Source: Mugil cephalus (taxonomy: Eukaryota; Chordata; Actinopteri; Mugiliformes; Mugilidae). From it: a DNA stretch of 64,000 bases. A program made the position numbers and the translations under genes. Below the pieces are notes generated by a model. It had not been told where the DNA came from and searched no databases. It worked only from the letters and a program-made list of their open reading frames with translations. The stretch lies in contig NC_061783.1 of the NCBI RefSeq assembly GCF_022458985.1, forward strand, positions 15,631,913-15,695,912. Direction: 5' to 3'. This document shows positions 50,057 to 61,640 of this stretch, piece after piece; position 1 is the stretch's first letter, and each line of letters opens with the position of its first letter.

Positions 50057-50747
50057 GGATTTCTGTTACAACCTTTTTTATGTGTGCTTATTTATTTATT
50101 TATTTATTTTTTAACTAGCTATATTTGGTTAAGTTGGTAACTTATGCATGATCTAAAACTATGTACGTGCCAAGGAAATACAGCATCATCAGTACGAAAT
50201 GTAACACCACATAGAGATCAGGCATGTAGCATTAGGCACGAATGTCTGCTTGTGAATGTGCACAGTGACACCTAGCAGTAGTAACATGGCAACATTGCTT
50301 GCAGATGCACTATTTAATGGAACAAATGCTGCACCGTTGTTACATAAATTTGAGTGCAGGCGTAAAGGTGTATCGGAGATATCCTTCATATTTTGGATGA
50401 TGAGCTCCACCGCAACTACCTGCATTGGACAAGAGATTGTTTTTGACTTGTTAAAACACATTTAAATAACGTCTAAAATCTTATTTGCTCAAATGGCATG
50501 CCTTATGAAAATGTTTTGTTGACTCACTCTTTTACAGTTTATGAGAAGTACGTACATTTGTTCAAATACTTTATTATACTGTACTTTTCTTAATTTAAGA
50601 TACTTGTTCTCTCTCTTTCTCTTTAAGTGAATTTTCTTATAATGCTTTGCCCAAGTAAAGGGCGGATTTGTGCTCCATCACTGAAAATATCCTCATTTTA
50701 CAAATATATTTCAGATCTATTTTAATGATCTGCGAGGAGCAAGAGAA

Positions 50748-50792
50748 TATGATGATGATGATGATTATTATTATTATTATTATTATTATTAT
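50748..50792. repeat. (GAT)n/(TAT)n compound microsatellite
   Basis: A short GAT run passes directly into a TAT run of about eight units, 45 bp in total, all non-coding. Confidence 0.85.
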
Positions 50793-51454
50793 TTAAAAAG
50801 GATAAATTGTTTAAATCTACTTGTAATAATGAAATATAATTATCCCTTGTAAGTGTGTTTGTAATGTCGTATTCCTACCACAAGGGGGCACACAATTCAC
50901 GATTAAAGGGCACTGACACCAGAGGGCTGAATAAAATAAAGTAAGCACTCCCTGTACTATAGATAGGGACACAATATCATTTCGGACAAAATATAACAAA
51001 ATATATATATGAGGTTTAAATCTAATGATTTGCTTGCCAATCACTCAGTCATTGCGTCACGATAAATGGTCTCTATCTTCTACTGTGTGGCAAAAATGCT
51101 ACCGATTGACTTTGTTGCTGATTATCCTGAGCCTCATTCATCAATCCTATCTATCCTATCCATCTTTTGTGGGTAGTAGTCCTGAAGTCAGTTTTCTTCG
51201 AGATAAATCCTCTTTCTGAGTTGATAATTATCCAACATTCAGGATGTATGTGAAGTGCACTGGTAATCAAATCTGGGTTACCAAAAGAAACAAGTCGCCC
51301 AGTAGCAATTTCTTAAGGAACTTCAAGCCTGCAGGGACCCCAAAAGCAACAGTCACAGATCAAGGCCTTAAAAGAAGAATTGTGTGTCTTTTCTTTCATC
51401 TTTTAATATATGTAATGCACCTTTACAGTTTTTTTTTCTAATAATCAGCACACA

Positions 51455-51580
51455 GAGCACATGGGGCAATGCAGTTGCCTCTCCTCTTTGTTTCAGTGAG
51501 ATCACTATTGCCTGAAACAAGCTACTGTGACCAAGCTATTCCCCCCGTGGATCAATAAAATCTAATCTAAATCCGTCCCA
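51455..51580 (+). mobile_element. LINE 3'-tail remnant
   Basis: The segment ends with 'ccccccgtggatcaataaaatctaatctaa', close to the (a)ttcccc..ggatcaataaa plus short tandem tail of several fish LINEs. Only the tail is recognisable. It lies 250 bp upstream of the second S100 gene. Confidence 0.5.
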
Positions 51581-51840
51581 GTCATTTTAAGTAGATTAAC
51601 TACCCAAATTAATTAGTCATTTTAGCTCGACTTGGATTCTGATAGCCAGGGGAAATGAGAAAACTGCGCATATTCCTCTAAACTGAAAGAACAAAACTAC
51701 TCCCAACTACTAAACCATAAAGTTTACTGTGTTACTAACGGCCTGTGTAACCGCCCATCCACACTCGACTCGAGAGTCCAGCAGTCTGTATCACAGCCTG
51801 ACTCACTGCACAGCCACAGCAGACCTGGGCGGCGCCTCTC

Positions 51841-51847
51841 TATAAAA
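51841..51847 (+). promoter_or_regulatory. TATA box of the second S100 gene
   Basis: TATAAAA is followed by a non-coding exon that ends CCCTTCGAG|GTAAGA at 51920/51921. Exon 1 would start about 25-30 bp after the box, near 51870. Confidence 0.75.
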
Positions 51848-52920
51848 CGTCCGCTGCGCTTCTTCCAAACTTCTGAACTTTTCCACCACTTCTCTCCCGG
51901 CCACGTCCCAGCCCTTCGAGGTAAGAACTAACGGTACTGCTCTTGTCTCACAGGTGTGGCTTTGGCGTGATCTTCTTCAACCCCATAACGCCTGCAGGTC
52001 TATCTAATTAGAGGTAAAAGGAACGTTGTGGGTCGTGTATTTTTATTTACTGTTATTCAGAACAGGATCTCATGGAAATTCGAACCGCGCCTCCTTTACG
52101 CACAACGTCCTTTGTGCGTAAAGGGTACGATTCATCTACTTTTACTTAGTCTGGTACTCGTAATTAACTTATTCCCATAGGTCCGAAATCCGTTTTCTAC
52201 GTCCATGATACTGACTTTTTTTTAAAAAAAAAAAAAAAAAAAACTAACGTCACAGTTCATTATGCTTATTTTCGTGTATATATCTCATCCATACAGCCCA
52301 CAGGGTGCGGCAGGACTGAGGGCATGTACGCACATGTCCTCTTCTTCTGCAGCGTCCTCTCTCATTACCTTGAATGCTACCACACTGGGCCTCTTCAAGT
52401 TTTCAGTTCCCTCTAACACAAATAACAGGATTTCCCTCCCACTTCTCCTTTTTTTTTTTTTTTTTGTCTAACTGTGCTACTGCAGGATGACTGCTTACAG
52501 TGGCAATACTTTTCAGTCATAAAGTGGAAGGAGAGCTATCTTTTCCTAACAACTTAATAACACACCTTTACTCCCTCCGCATGAGCATTACTCACTGGAG
52601 AGAGCAAAAGCATTTCTTCTCCTTCATTGTTCTGGGTCGCTTTAACCTAGTTGGAACAGTCCTCTTTAGCAGGAAAGTTTTTTTTTTTTCAGTTGTACCA
52701 GCCCTCTGACTTAACATCTAGATTCTCACTACAACAGGCAAAATACTGTTGCGTCAAACCTACACATAGGAGGCCTACTGTTCACCCCATAACCCATAAG
52801 GTCCAAGTCTTTGTGCAAAAATGGCTAAATGAAGATAAACTGTGTGCCATCGGCGACCATATTCAACATCTTCCTGTGTGTCTGCACGTTGTCTTTCAGT
52901 CTAAACACATTCCAGCAACC

Positions 52921-53325
52921 ATGCCTTCAGAACTGGAGAACGCAATGGAGTCGCTCATCAAGGTGTTCCACCGTTACGCCTCTAAGGACGGCAAGGGCAC
53001 GCTCAACCGGCGAGAGCTCAGAGAGCTGATGGAGAACGAGCTGTCTAACTTCCTTAGGGTGAGATGAGCATGAAAAGAGAACAATACACAATTTAAGCAC
53101 CGTTATTTATTGTTATATCCTTTCTCAGCTCACGCTTGCCCTCACATCCCTTCTTTAACGCAGTCTCAGAAGGACCCTGCTGCCGTGGACAAGATCATGA
53201 AGGACCTGGATGCCAACGGTGACGGCCAGGTGGACTTTGAGGAGTTTGTTTCTCTGGTTGTTGGACTTTCCATTGCCTGCGAGCAGTGCTATCAGACGCA
53301 CATGAAGAAGATGGGAAAGAAGTAA
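52921..53325 (+). CDS. S100 calcium-binding protein, S100A1-like (fish S100-T type)
   Basis: Coding exons 52921-53058 and 53164-53325 encode 99 residues. A non-coding exon ends at 51920, and exon 2 begins at 52900, 21 nt before the ATG. The start MPSELENAMESLIKVFH resembles S100A1 (MGSELETAMETLINVFH). The N-terminal S100 loop ASKDGKGTLNRRE has 13 residues, one short of the usual 14. The second loop DANGDGQVDFEE is fully canonical. Helix IV (LVVGLSIACEQCY) and the Lys-rich end MKKMGKK recall S100A10. Expected role: a dimeric cytosolic calcium sensor that exposes a target cleft when the second loop is filled. ATTAAA lies at 53388. I believe it matches the teleost gene called s100t, but I recall that sequence imperfectly and leave the symbol empty. 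Confidence 0.95.
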
Positions 53326-53387
53326 AAAAACAAAGAAAACGAGACCAAAAAGAATTTCAATTTTTGTAAAACTTGCTTTTGTTCACT

Positions 53388-53393
53388 ATTAAA
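53388..53393 (+). terminator. Polyadenylation signal ATTAAA of the second S100 gene
   Basis: ATTAAA lies 63 nt past the TAA stop at 53325, followed by CAAACCTCT and a T/G-rich stretch. Confidence 0.65.
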
Positions 53394-53494
53394 CATTTCA
53401 AACCTCTCATGCTCCATGTGTGGATATGTAACTTTGCCTGTAGCACATTTTGCACAGACCTCTGCCTTTTTGAGGTTTTATAGATATATGATTA

Positions 53495-53625
53495 TACGTG
53501 CCCTGCGATAGAGCGGCGATCTGTCCACAGTGTACCCCACCTCTCGCCTGAAGACAGCTGGGACAGGCTCCAGCGTGACCCTGTAGCGGATAAGCGGCTA
53601 TAGAAGATGAGCTGGTTAAATGAAA
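53495..53625 (-). repeat. Teleost interspersed repeat ('tatcc..gggtcacg' family), inverted copy
   Basis: The reverse complement reads 'tagccgcttatccgctacag', 'ggtcacgctggagcctgtcc' and 'aggtggggtacactgtggac'. It is the same family as 19885-20100 but clearer. It lies 170 bp downstream of the second S100 gene. Confidence 0.7.
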
Positions 53626-55006
53626 CATATGAAACAGAACATTGATAGCAAGGTTTTTTCTTTGCAAAACCCTTGCTCCTTTCACAGCTGTACTAGTGAC
53701 ATTAGGTGTGATGATGCAATTCCTACCTTTCACGCATCCCTGAGTGTCAAAGGGCAGATGAGCCTCTCCCTTTCTGCTTGATAAAGACCCGTTTATCATT
53801 GCCTTGAGGAATCTGCAGAATGTCCTAGACGTGAACACACCTCTCTGCGAGGAATAATCACTGAGCTGAGCTGTTACAACTCTGCATTAGCATTCGCGAA
53901 CAGATACATTAGGTTGATAGGTTCTTGGGCAAAAGAATAAAGTTCTCATTATTTGATTCCATTACGCAAGATCTCAGCACACTGTAGAAATGTGGAGAGT
54001 CTGGGTCACAAGGCGAATATTTGGGATTTTTTTTTCCCCTCAAAATTTCTTTTCAATGTGTTTCGCGTGTGGCTAAAGAGACGAACAGGGTAACCCTTCA
54101 ACCCACTGACCAGCCATATTCTCTCTGAGCAGGGAAAAGTGTTTGCCCTGATGTCAGCACTTAAAATCGCAAATGTGAGGGATATGATTCCAAGGCACAT
54201 GCCTGTATTTGCAGTGACGATTCGCCAGCGCATGTGAAGTAGGCAAATCCTCCTCTGCCTGAGCCTGAAAGGCTAAACTCGGGGAGGGAAAAGTCTAGAG
54301 CGCTCTGCACACACACCTACTTGGGGAGGGCTTAGCCGTTTGCTCTGTCAATGTTCATGGTTACAGGGCAAACACTGAAGTTGCTAGGTTACGAAGCTCT
54401 GAGTGTGTGTGTGTGTGTGGCTAGAGTTTGTAATCGCCCCTCAGTTTACACAACCACCACACCCATGTGACCCACAGCTGAGTTCAGCGTCGGGAATTCC
54501 AGCATTGCTCACTGTTTTCTCAATGTTTCTTTTGTGTGGTTGACTTTTTTTTTTTTTTTTTAATCATTGCCTACAAAGAGTTCTGAAACATCTGCTTTTC
54601 ATGCTTTATGTGTATGATGATGAGGAAAAGGATGATACAACCACGATTTGTCTATGGTTGGATTCTCCAAGAATGAAGTAAGAGACAAAGCAGGTCAAGT
54701 CTTGTTCCTGTTGTAAAGACGCTCACTAAGCCACAGGTATCGACCTTTGTCACAGCTCACAGTTTTACTACAACTCAAGGCATTCCTCGGGGGGGCGTGT
54801 ATTTGTGTGAATTCAGAGATTCGCGAATAATATTCACCAATGGATGCCACACCTCACACAGGCAGAAAAAGAAATGTATTAAGCAACAACACAAATGCCT
54901 TGAACACAGCAGCCCTTCGTACATCCGGCTTGAAACTGCTGCCATGAGAAAATGACGTCAGGCTATTGTGATCCAGACTTTGGAACTGATTGTATAACCT
55001 ACAAAT

Positions 55007-55325
55007 CAGGCTTGTTTCAGTGCATCAGATACTTGGATCAGTTTGGGATCTAGTGAATTTGGAGATCAGGTCAGTACGTTGTGCTGTTCTTCGCGTTTTT
55101 CTGAGTTGTTTCAAAACTGTTTTTATTTTGTGCGCATCTGCGTTGTCCTGCTGGGGATGGCTGCTGCTGCTACCTTCAAAGAGTGTCGTTGCTATGGGGT
55201 GGGCGTGCCTGGTCTGGTCTGGGAGGGTGGTACGTGTCTACATGTCTAAGTAACATCAACACAAATTAGAGAGTTCCCCCAGCAAAACATTGTATTGTCA
55301 CAACATGGTGAATAGTCAATGCTAA
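55007..55325 (-). mobile_element. Tc1/mariner-like non-autonomous element, copy D
   Basis: It shares with copy A the plus-strand text 'caggcttgtttcagtgcatc', 'gatcagtttgggatctagtga', 'ttgtgctgttctt' and 'gctggggatggctgctg', then 'gtctaagtaacatc.acaca'. The terminal inverted repeat end is lost or much diverged. It is the most truncated of the four copies. Confidence 0.55.
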
Positions 55326-55793
55326 TAAATTATTATTTATTGGGAAAAACTAATTTTCCTTGCAACAATATTATATGTGATTTACTTGTTTATTTAACTC
55401 TGGTAATTGCAAAAGCAGCGTTCACTGTACCATGTTGTACTGTATGTGCTGTGGAACGTTTCAAATTTTTTTCTATTTTTTTCTTATGCTTTGCAAATCA
55501 AACACTGAATCATTAATTAACAACAATGGGATTAATTAAAACTTTTTTCTGCATTTGGTTTTGATGACTCATATTTTTATTACATGATGTATCATTACAG
55601 AATGTATTTTTACAGTGTGGCGTTCACTTAAATACAGGACATGAACATTCTTCCACCACTGCCCTTAGGCGTGAGCTTTCTTCCCTCATTTCCTGTTATT
55701 CCTCTCTTCTGTATCCCTTTAATAAACGTGGAGGGCATGAGACTCTTGGCTTCAGCATTTCCAAAATCCCTTTAGCTGCATCCAAAATGTTCA

Positions 55794-55807
55794 CCACTAG
55801 ATGGCGC
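55794..55807 (+). promoter_or_regulatory. CTCF-like motif
   Basis: CCACTAGATGGCGC fits the CTCF core consensus CCASYAGRKGGCRS at every position. It lies between S100 genes 2 and 3. Occupancy is unknown. Confidence 0.45.
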
Positions 55808-57281
55808 GAGAGCATAACTGCAGTCATAATGAGGGACACGAGTTCTTGGTATGTTATTAAAACCACTCCAGCTGCACAGCAAATAATTTCACATGAATCA
55901 CAGCTGGATATGATACAGAATGTGGTTGCCGTGGATACTAGCTTCCTAATTTGGTAGATCTGAGTCGAGTTGAGGAGGAGGACGGAAAATGTCTGAGTAA
56001 TGATTTCCAAGATGTGAAAAAAAAAAAAAAAAGATTCGCAATGTCAAAAAAAAAAAAAGTACATGAATGGTGATGATTGTGACTTCTGGGTTGTGATCTG
56101 TACTTAGCTGGACTTTGAAATCGCTAATTAGAGGCGAAAACAATTCTACCCTGACCAGAGACGAGGGACAGGAAAAGACGTTTGATATCAAATTGAAAGT
56201 CACACAACGGACCACACATGCAGACACAGACAAAATGTGCAAACAAATGTGCCACAGTTCGGATTTTTCTTCTTTTTCTTTCTTTTTTTTTCTTTCAACT
56301 CTGTAGCATATCTTGTGCATCAGGGATGTGACTGTGAGTCACAGCCTCACGACAAAACACAACAATCAACTCTCAGTGAGTCACTCTGCCCAATGTTTTC
56401 ACTCTGGGATTATCTGCATCTGAAACAATTAAATAAAAATAGAAAAAACATGTTAGTTACATAAACAACAAACCAGAAATTACAACATGCAATTAAAGTG
56501 TCCTGTGATAAATCTGTGTTCAATTTAAAAACTTATTTAACTGTTCTGTGGTCGAGTATGTTTCCAGTAAATATGTTTTTCGAGAGGGGTATTGCGCTAC
56601 GATTAGTGATTTACGATTTATTTGTAGCAAAGGGCTTTAGCAGGATAGCACAGAGCGAACCCCGGAGTTTTAATTCAAAATGCATGTGCAGCAGCTCCTT
56701 GGGGAGATTTAGAACCTCTTCGAACAGTTCGAGCATTTGCCCGAGACGCTGCCATCAAAGGTCTTAGTGGTCTTTGCAAGGCTCCGCAACACAAATTGTA
56801 GATGTTCCTTAAAAGGACTGACGAAAAGCGAGTTCCAAATGGAGCGGCCGACTACATCGTTCTAACAAAAAGTTATTCATTCTGCGTGAAAGCAGTTGCT
56901 CTCTTTTCATCCCCTTGCAAATTAAGAGCCTTAAAGTGACATGCCAGTAACCACGACTCGCCGTCTCGCTCCGAAATAAATGCATACATTAAACTTTATA
57001 GTGATGGGAATAGGAAATAAAATGGTAACCCTGCTGGATGAGTATATTTACTTTAACTGCACTGTGGCTGTGACAAGCAATACTACACACCTTATGTAAA
57101 GTAATATAGCTTGCTTGCATCTTGCAAAAACATGCCCTACAAAAAGTGCACAGATCCACTGTTTCGTAAAGAATAAGTTGGAAGATGGAAAAAAAAAAGG
57201 AACAAGACAAGGGCGGGAGAAGGAGGAGTGGCTGGAGATGAAAGGAACGTTACAGAGGGAGGGATGCAGGGTGTGGTGATG

Positions 57282-57287
57282 TATAAA
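57282..57287 (+). promoter_or_regulatory. TATA box of the third S100 gene (icn)
   Basis: TATAAA lies about 25-30 bp before a pyrimidine-rich start region. The non-coding first exon ends CAGCCTG|GTGAGT at 57370/57371. Confidence 0.75.
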
Positions 57288-58667
57288 GCATCCTTTGCAC
57301 CCATTTCTCCTTCACTGCAGCTCCTCTGACACTGACACTCAACTCTCCCATCTCCTTAAATCTCAGCCTGGTGAGTAGAAAATCTCAGTAATGACCTGTT
57401 GTTTGTCGTTCGCCGTCATTTACTGCCTTTAAAAACGCACCCTTTCCAGTGTGGATTTTTTTCCTTTTGAGTTTCATTTCAGTGCAAGCCGAACCACTAC
57501 TGCGCGAATATTCATAAACTGCAAAGTTTAAGTCCGATGTGTGTGTTCTGTGCTTGTTTGGGGCTGATTTTGCACATGTGACACTTGATGTTGCAGCAGT
57601 CGTTGCTCTTTTTTTTTTGGTCCAATGCCAGTTGTGTGGCCAACTCGAGCCTGTTATGCAATTCCACTGATTCATTGCACATTCTGAAGTTAGAACCGAC
57701 CTCTGATTCTAGCCTTTAATTATAACCACAGACATACAAAACGGAGATATGGCATTGGTTTTTGTTCTGTCTTCCGCCTCAATTCCCATCTGTTTACAAA
57801 CCCTCTGATTCCCTAAAGAGGGAGCAACACTGTGTGAGTCACAACGCAACCAGAACCGACTCTCTTGGGGTTTTGGAGACGCTAGGAAAAAAAACACTAT
57901 TCTGACATATCGCGTTAAAAGAACAGACATCTGGCATCACCCCTGGGACTTAAATCAAGTCTTGGCCTGCTTCTTCACCTAGTTTAACGGAGTTACTAAG
58001 TGTGATTAAACGGTTGCTATAACAATGCCCTGTGTCCTCAGCACCGGTGCTGCGTTAGGGACCGGTAACAGGAGGAAATAAGAGTGGTGGAGCCCAGGTG
58101 GAAACCCTGTGTTTATTTTTATCCAGCTCCATGGAAAACCAGGAGAAAAACACTGGTAAACACAGAAGCAGTGATGTCAGGAAGCGTTTGCAGCCTCAAA
58201 AATCACCTCAAAATCAATGACATTAGTAGGTTAGTATGTTTATATGTCTCTGTATGACAGTAGAAAGTGGCCACTCAAACAATAGCAGGAGAAAAGGTTG
58301 AGTGAGTCTTTGCATCCTGGTTTTACCAAACAGTGTCTGCATTCCTCTCAAGTCATTATGCCCGTTCCCTTTCCTTCCCGTGTAACCACTCCCTGAAGCT
58401 GTGGATATAAATGATGTCCTTTGTTGAGGCCCCAAATGTGACCACAGTGCCACATGATTCACTATAATCTGCACCAGCAACCGTTAACAGACCTAGACTC
58501 TGCCTCTAGATGGAGTCATGGCAGCATTATAGGAGAGCATTAACAATGTCTTCTTTTATTTGTCTGGATATGCTGCAGACAATGCATTTGGGGAAAACCA
58601 CAGGGACTTAAATAAACATAGCTCTGTTTAACTCTTTTTTTTTTTTTTTTTTAAACTAGTCATCATC

Positions 58668-59195
58668 ATGTCTGACATCCAGACAGCTATGGCCCTCCTC
58701 ATCACTTCCTTCACCAAATATTCCGGCAAGGAGGGAGACAAGCACAGCCTTAGTAAGGAAGAGCTGAAAGATCTTCTTCAGAATGAGTTTGGGGAAATGC
58801 TGTGTGTAAGTGACCTTTGACCTCTCTCTAATAAAATGCATAAATACACCGGGCTGCAGTACGCGTTTGTATTAAAAGTGTTAAATACACAGATTTACAA
58901 TATGGTCCGTGCAAAATTTACGTACAATAAAGCCTATTTTTTGTTGCTTATGATCAGTAAACGTGATGCAGAGAACCGAGGTGCAATAAAAGTAACCACC
59001 TGAATGTCTGCGAGTTGTGCATCGGCCGTCTAACACTTTTCCCCATTACAGAAAGCCAATGACAAGGCAGCCATTGACCGCATCTTCAAGGACCTGGACA
59101 CAGACAAGAGCAACAGCGTGGATTTCGGTGAGTTTGTCAACCTGGTCGCCTGCCTCACTCAGATGTGCCACGAGCACTTCATCGGCAAGAAATAA
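58668..59195 (+). CDS. icn: Ictacalcin-type S100 protein
   Basis: Coding exons 58668-58805 and 59052-59195 encode 93 residues. A non-coding exon ends at 57370, and exon 2 starts at 58660, eight bases before the ATG. The start [20 protein letters not shown] and the [16 protein letters not shown] motif are those of fish ictacalcin (icn), an S100 known mainly from epithelia. The N-terminal S100 loop [14 protein letters not shown] has the usual 14 residues. The second EF loop [12 protein letters not shown] keeps the acidic ligands but has Asn in place of the usual Gly at position 6. The C-terminus is short (HEHFIGKK). Neighbour S100 genes lie in the same orientation, so the three are likely old tandem duplicates. 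AATAAA lies at 59313. The icn name rests on recalled similarity. Confidence 0.92.
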
Positions 59196-59312
59196 GGATC
59201 CAGGCGCCACCCTGAGGCCAGTGGCGAGAGCTGTGAACGAGAAGACGTGGCGCTGAAAAGCGTCAACGCGAAAGCATGACAATGAAGTCACAACAAAAAT
59301 TTATTGCAATGA

Positions 59313-59318
59313 AATAAA
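59313..59318 (+). terminator. icn: Polyadenylation signal AATAAA of icn
   Basis: AATAAA lies 118 nt past the stop codon at 59195 and is followed by a T-rich run. Confidence 0.8.
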
Positions 59319-59339
59319 CTTTTTTTTTTTCTCTCTGAA

Positions 59340-60650
59340 ACTCTGGAGTTTGTGTGCATTTTGTGTGTTATACCATACAGCATAGTGTGCCAGGGCATTG
59401 GACGGTTATGCAAGTACTGTCATATTAGTGAGCTTAGCATGGGCCTTAAATGTGATGACACGAGACTTTATGCCTTGCAGCCACATTAACTTCAGGAAAG
59501 GAACAATACAACCGCAGGATGTTGCTTGTATCACTGAGCTGACATAACAGAGCACATTTACCAAAGCACAATATTTAAAGTAACACCATATGTGACTTTT
59601 AAAATAAGTAATACTATAAAGCTTTCACAATATGATACATATACATATACCTTACCTTACAAATGAGATTCATTAAATTCATCAGCAACGCAGGACACTT
59701 TTAGGTTTTAGATTTGGATAATAATTATTTATGTTCGCAAATATTAGACAGGTAAGTATTTGACTCTGCTTGTTCTACACTTTCTACACTGCATTTTATA
59801 ATTAACCGTAGTCCTACAAGCTAAATATAAGTCCAAAACAGTGGCTCATCAGTGGATCCTTTTACACCTAGAAGGTTTAAATGAGACCTAATGGTCTGGG
59901 TATTTTGTACATGACGGTTTGCACGATTTACAGCGGGTGCACGCACGTTACCTGAACTGTTAAATTCTGCATCGCTTGTAGATGTGAATGTGAATTAGTG
60001 CGACTGTCTGTGTGCATAAGCCCTGTAAAGCATACTTATGAAACTGAACACATGTTGGGACGTGAGTGCGTTTCCTGTTTTATTTTAGGCTATAATATTT
60101 AATTATTTTTCTTGGTGACATTGGTACTGGTATTTCCCATCTCTGAGTCAGGCATAATTTGATTTTGTGTAATTAACGCTCTTTTTTTTTCTTCTTGTGA
60201 TTCTGTTGAAGCAATAACACTACTACTTGTGTTGCCTACAGGCACAGCAATAAGCCTAAAAATACTGCATTCTTCTGACACAGTTAGTTCACACTAATGA
60301 TGAGTAATCATGTGCCTTAAGGGCTGACAACCTCATTCCAACCAAATACAATGAGTGATTTCAAACAGGCCTTTTAGACTAGGATTCAGCAGCGCTCCTA
60401 ATTCTTCTTCGGATTGCATGAAATGATCGTACTGTTACATATAATGCAGATTTCTGCTTGAAATTCCTGTGAGTACCCCTACAACTCAGTTTTCATTCGT
60501 TTGCTTCTCTTACTTTTACTTTTAGTTTGCCAAAGCACTGGGTTTCATCAGAAGAGTTAAAAACAAAAATCAGATCAACTAAATACATTTTTTTATATAT
60601 ATATATATATTTTTTATATATAGAAAGTATAACATCTCGTTTCATTGTTT
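59340..60650. other. Intergenic region downstream of icn
   Basis: AT-rich unique sequence with a TATATA run near 60594-60622. No gene or clear repeat was recognised. Confidence 0.5.
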
Positions 60651-60652
60651 TG

Positions 60653-61265
60653 CAGATGATTGACAATTTTATCTGCAGACAAACAGCAATGCCTCTATAC
60701 AGATTTTACTGGGTTGTCTGAAGGGTGCACAGTCATGGATGGAGGTAAATTTCCTTAATCTAAATGAGGTCAACAGTGAAATTACATTGTTTGGAAACGC
60801 GGTTCTCCTAGATGACTTTGACAGTGCCATCGGCCCTCTGACATCCTATTGTCATCCTACTGGAAGGATTAGTTCAGTATTCAAGGCGTGTTTTTTAAAT
60901 TAAGACTCCTAAGTAAAGTGTTTTTTTGTTTGTTTGTTTGTTTTTACCTCCCTGTACACGATTTTGAGAGGATAATTCATGCTTTTATTACCACCCATTT
61001 AGACTATCTGTACATTGGGTTGGACCAGTCATCATTACGCCACCTGCAGGCTGTACAGAATGCAGCAGCGCATGTTTTAACACTGGTACTGGCCTACCTA
61101 CCCTGGCTTCCAGTTCACTTTAAGATTAATTAGAATTTTTTATTACTTGTTTTTAAGAGTCCTAATTGCAGGGCACCATCTTATCCGTCAGAATTACCAA
61201 GATCTAGCCAGAGCTCTGAGACCAACAGACCAGCTCTTACTGGAGCTCCCTAGACTTAGAGACAT
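60653..61265 (+). mobile_element. LINE (L2-like) reverse transcriptase 3' part, fragment 1
   Basis: Frames on the plus strand read in order LLGCLKGAQSWMEVNFLNLN, then FFKLRLLSKV, then HDFERIIHAFITTHLDYLYI, then GLDQSSLRHLQAVQNAAAHV, then LPWLPVHFKI. This is the C-terminal region of an L2-type LINE ORF2 (usual text FITTRLDYCNSLY, RLQLVQNAAARLLT, LHWLPV). Reading frames change and the KR..HITP piece is missing, so the copy is dead. It is split from its 3' end by another element. Confidence 0.8.
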
Positions 61266-61640
61266 TAGGCTCAACTTTATTGATGGAAATTGTATTTCCA
61301 GCAGATAAAATAAAAATAAAAATAAAATAAAATAAAATAAAGAAATAAGAGGAAATAATGTACAATAAACTCTTAACACATTAAATTACAAATTACAAAT
61401 ATTGCCGTATTCCCTCCTCCCCCTGAGTGAGGAATTGTAGAGCCTGATGGCATGAGAGACAAATGAGTTCCTGAGTGTGTTAGTCCTGCCGTCTCTCACT
61501 GAACAGGCTCCTCTGGTTGCTGATGACGGTGTGCTCAGGGTGGCTGGTATTGTCCACAATATCCAGCGATTTGTGCAGGGTCCAGGCACAGAAACAGGGA
61601 CGATGGAGCCTTTCCGGTGGTGCCCCCCCCCCCCAACTCT
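61266..61640 (-). mobile_element. Second LINE 3' fragment, inserted antisense
   Basis: On the minus strand the frame reads RSLFSVRDGRTNTLRNSFVS then HAIRLYNSSLRGRREYG, a LINE ORF2 C-terminus. It is followed by an A/T tail and ends 'acaatttccatcaataaagtt', the usual fish LINE 3' end. It interrupts the L2-like copy between RALRPTDQL and AAQSFKSLLKTF, so it is younger than its host element. Confidence 0.7.

Larger units (their letters stand above)
50057..51840. other. Intergenic region between S100 genes 1 and 2
   Basis: No gene was seen. It holds (TTTA)n near 50086-50108, (ATG/ATT)n near 50748-50792, two CTCF-like motifs (50878-50891 and 50916-50929) and a LINE tail remnant near 51455-51580. 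Confidence 0.5.
53626..57275. other. Intergenic region between S100 genes 2 and 3
   Basis: No gene was seen. It holds a Tc1/mariner-like remnant (copy D), a T-run (54547-54561), a CTCF-like motif (55794-55807) and A-runs near 56018-56033. Confidence 0.5.

Noticed and set aside
60888-61133. 81-residue frame with a DFERIIHAFITTHLDYLY stretch as a host gene
   Set aside because: It is a dead fragment of an L2-like LINE, with frame shifts and a missing block.
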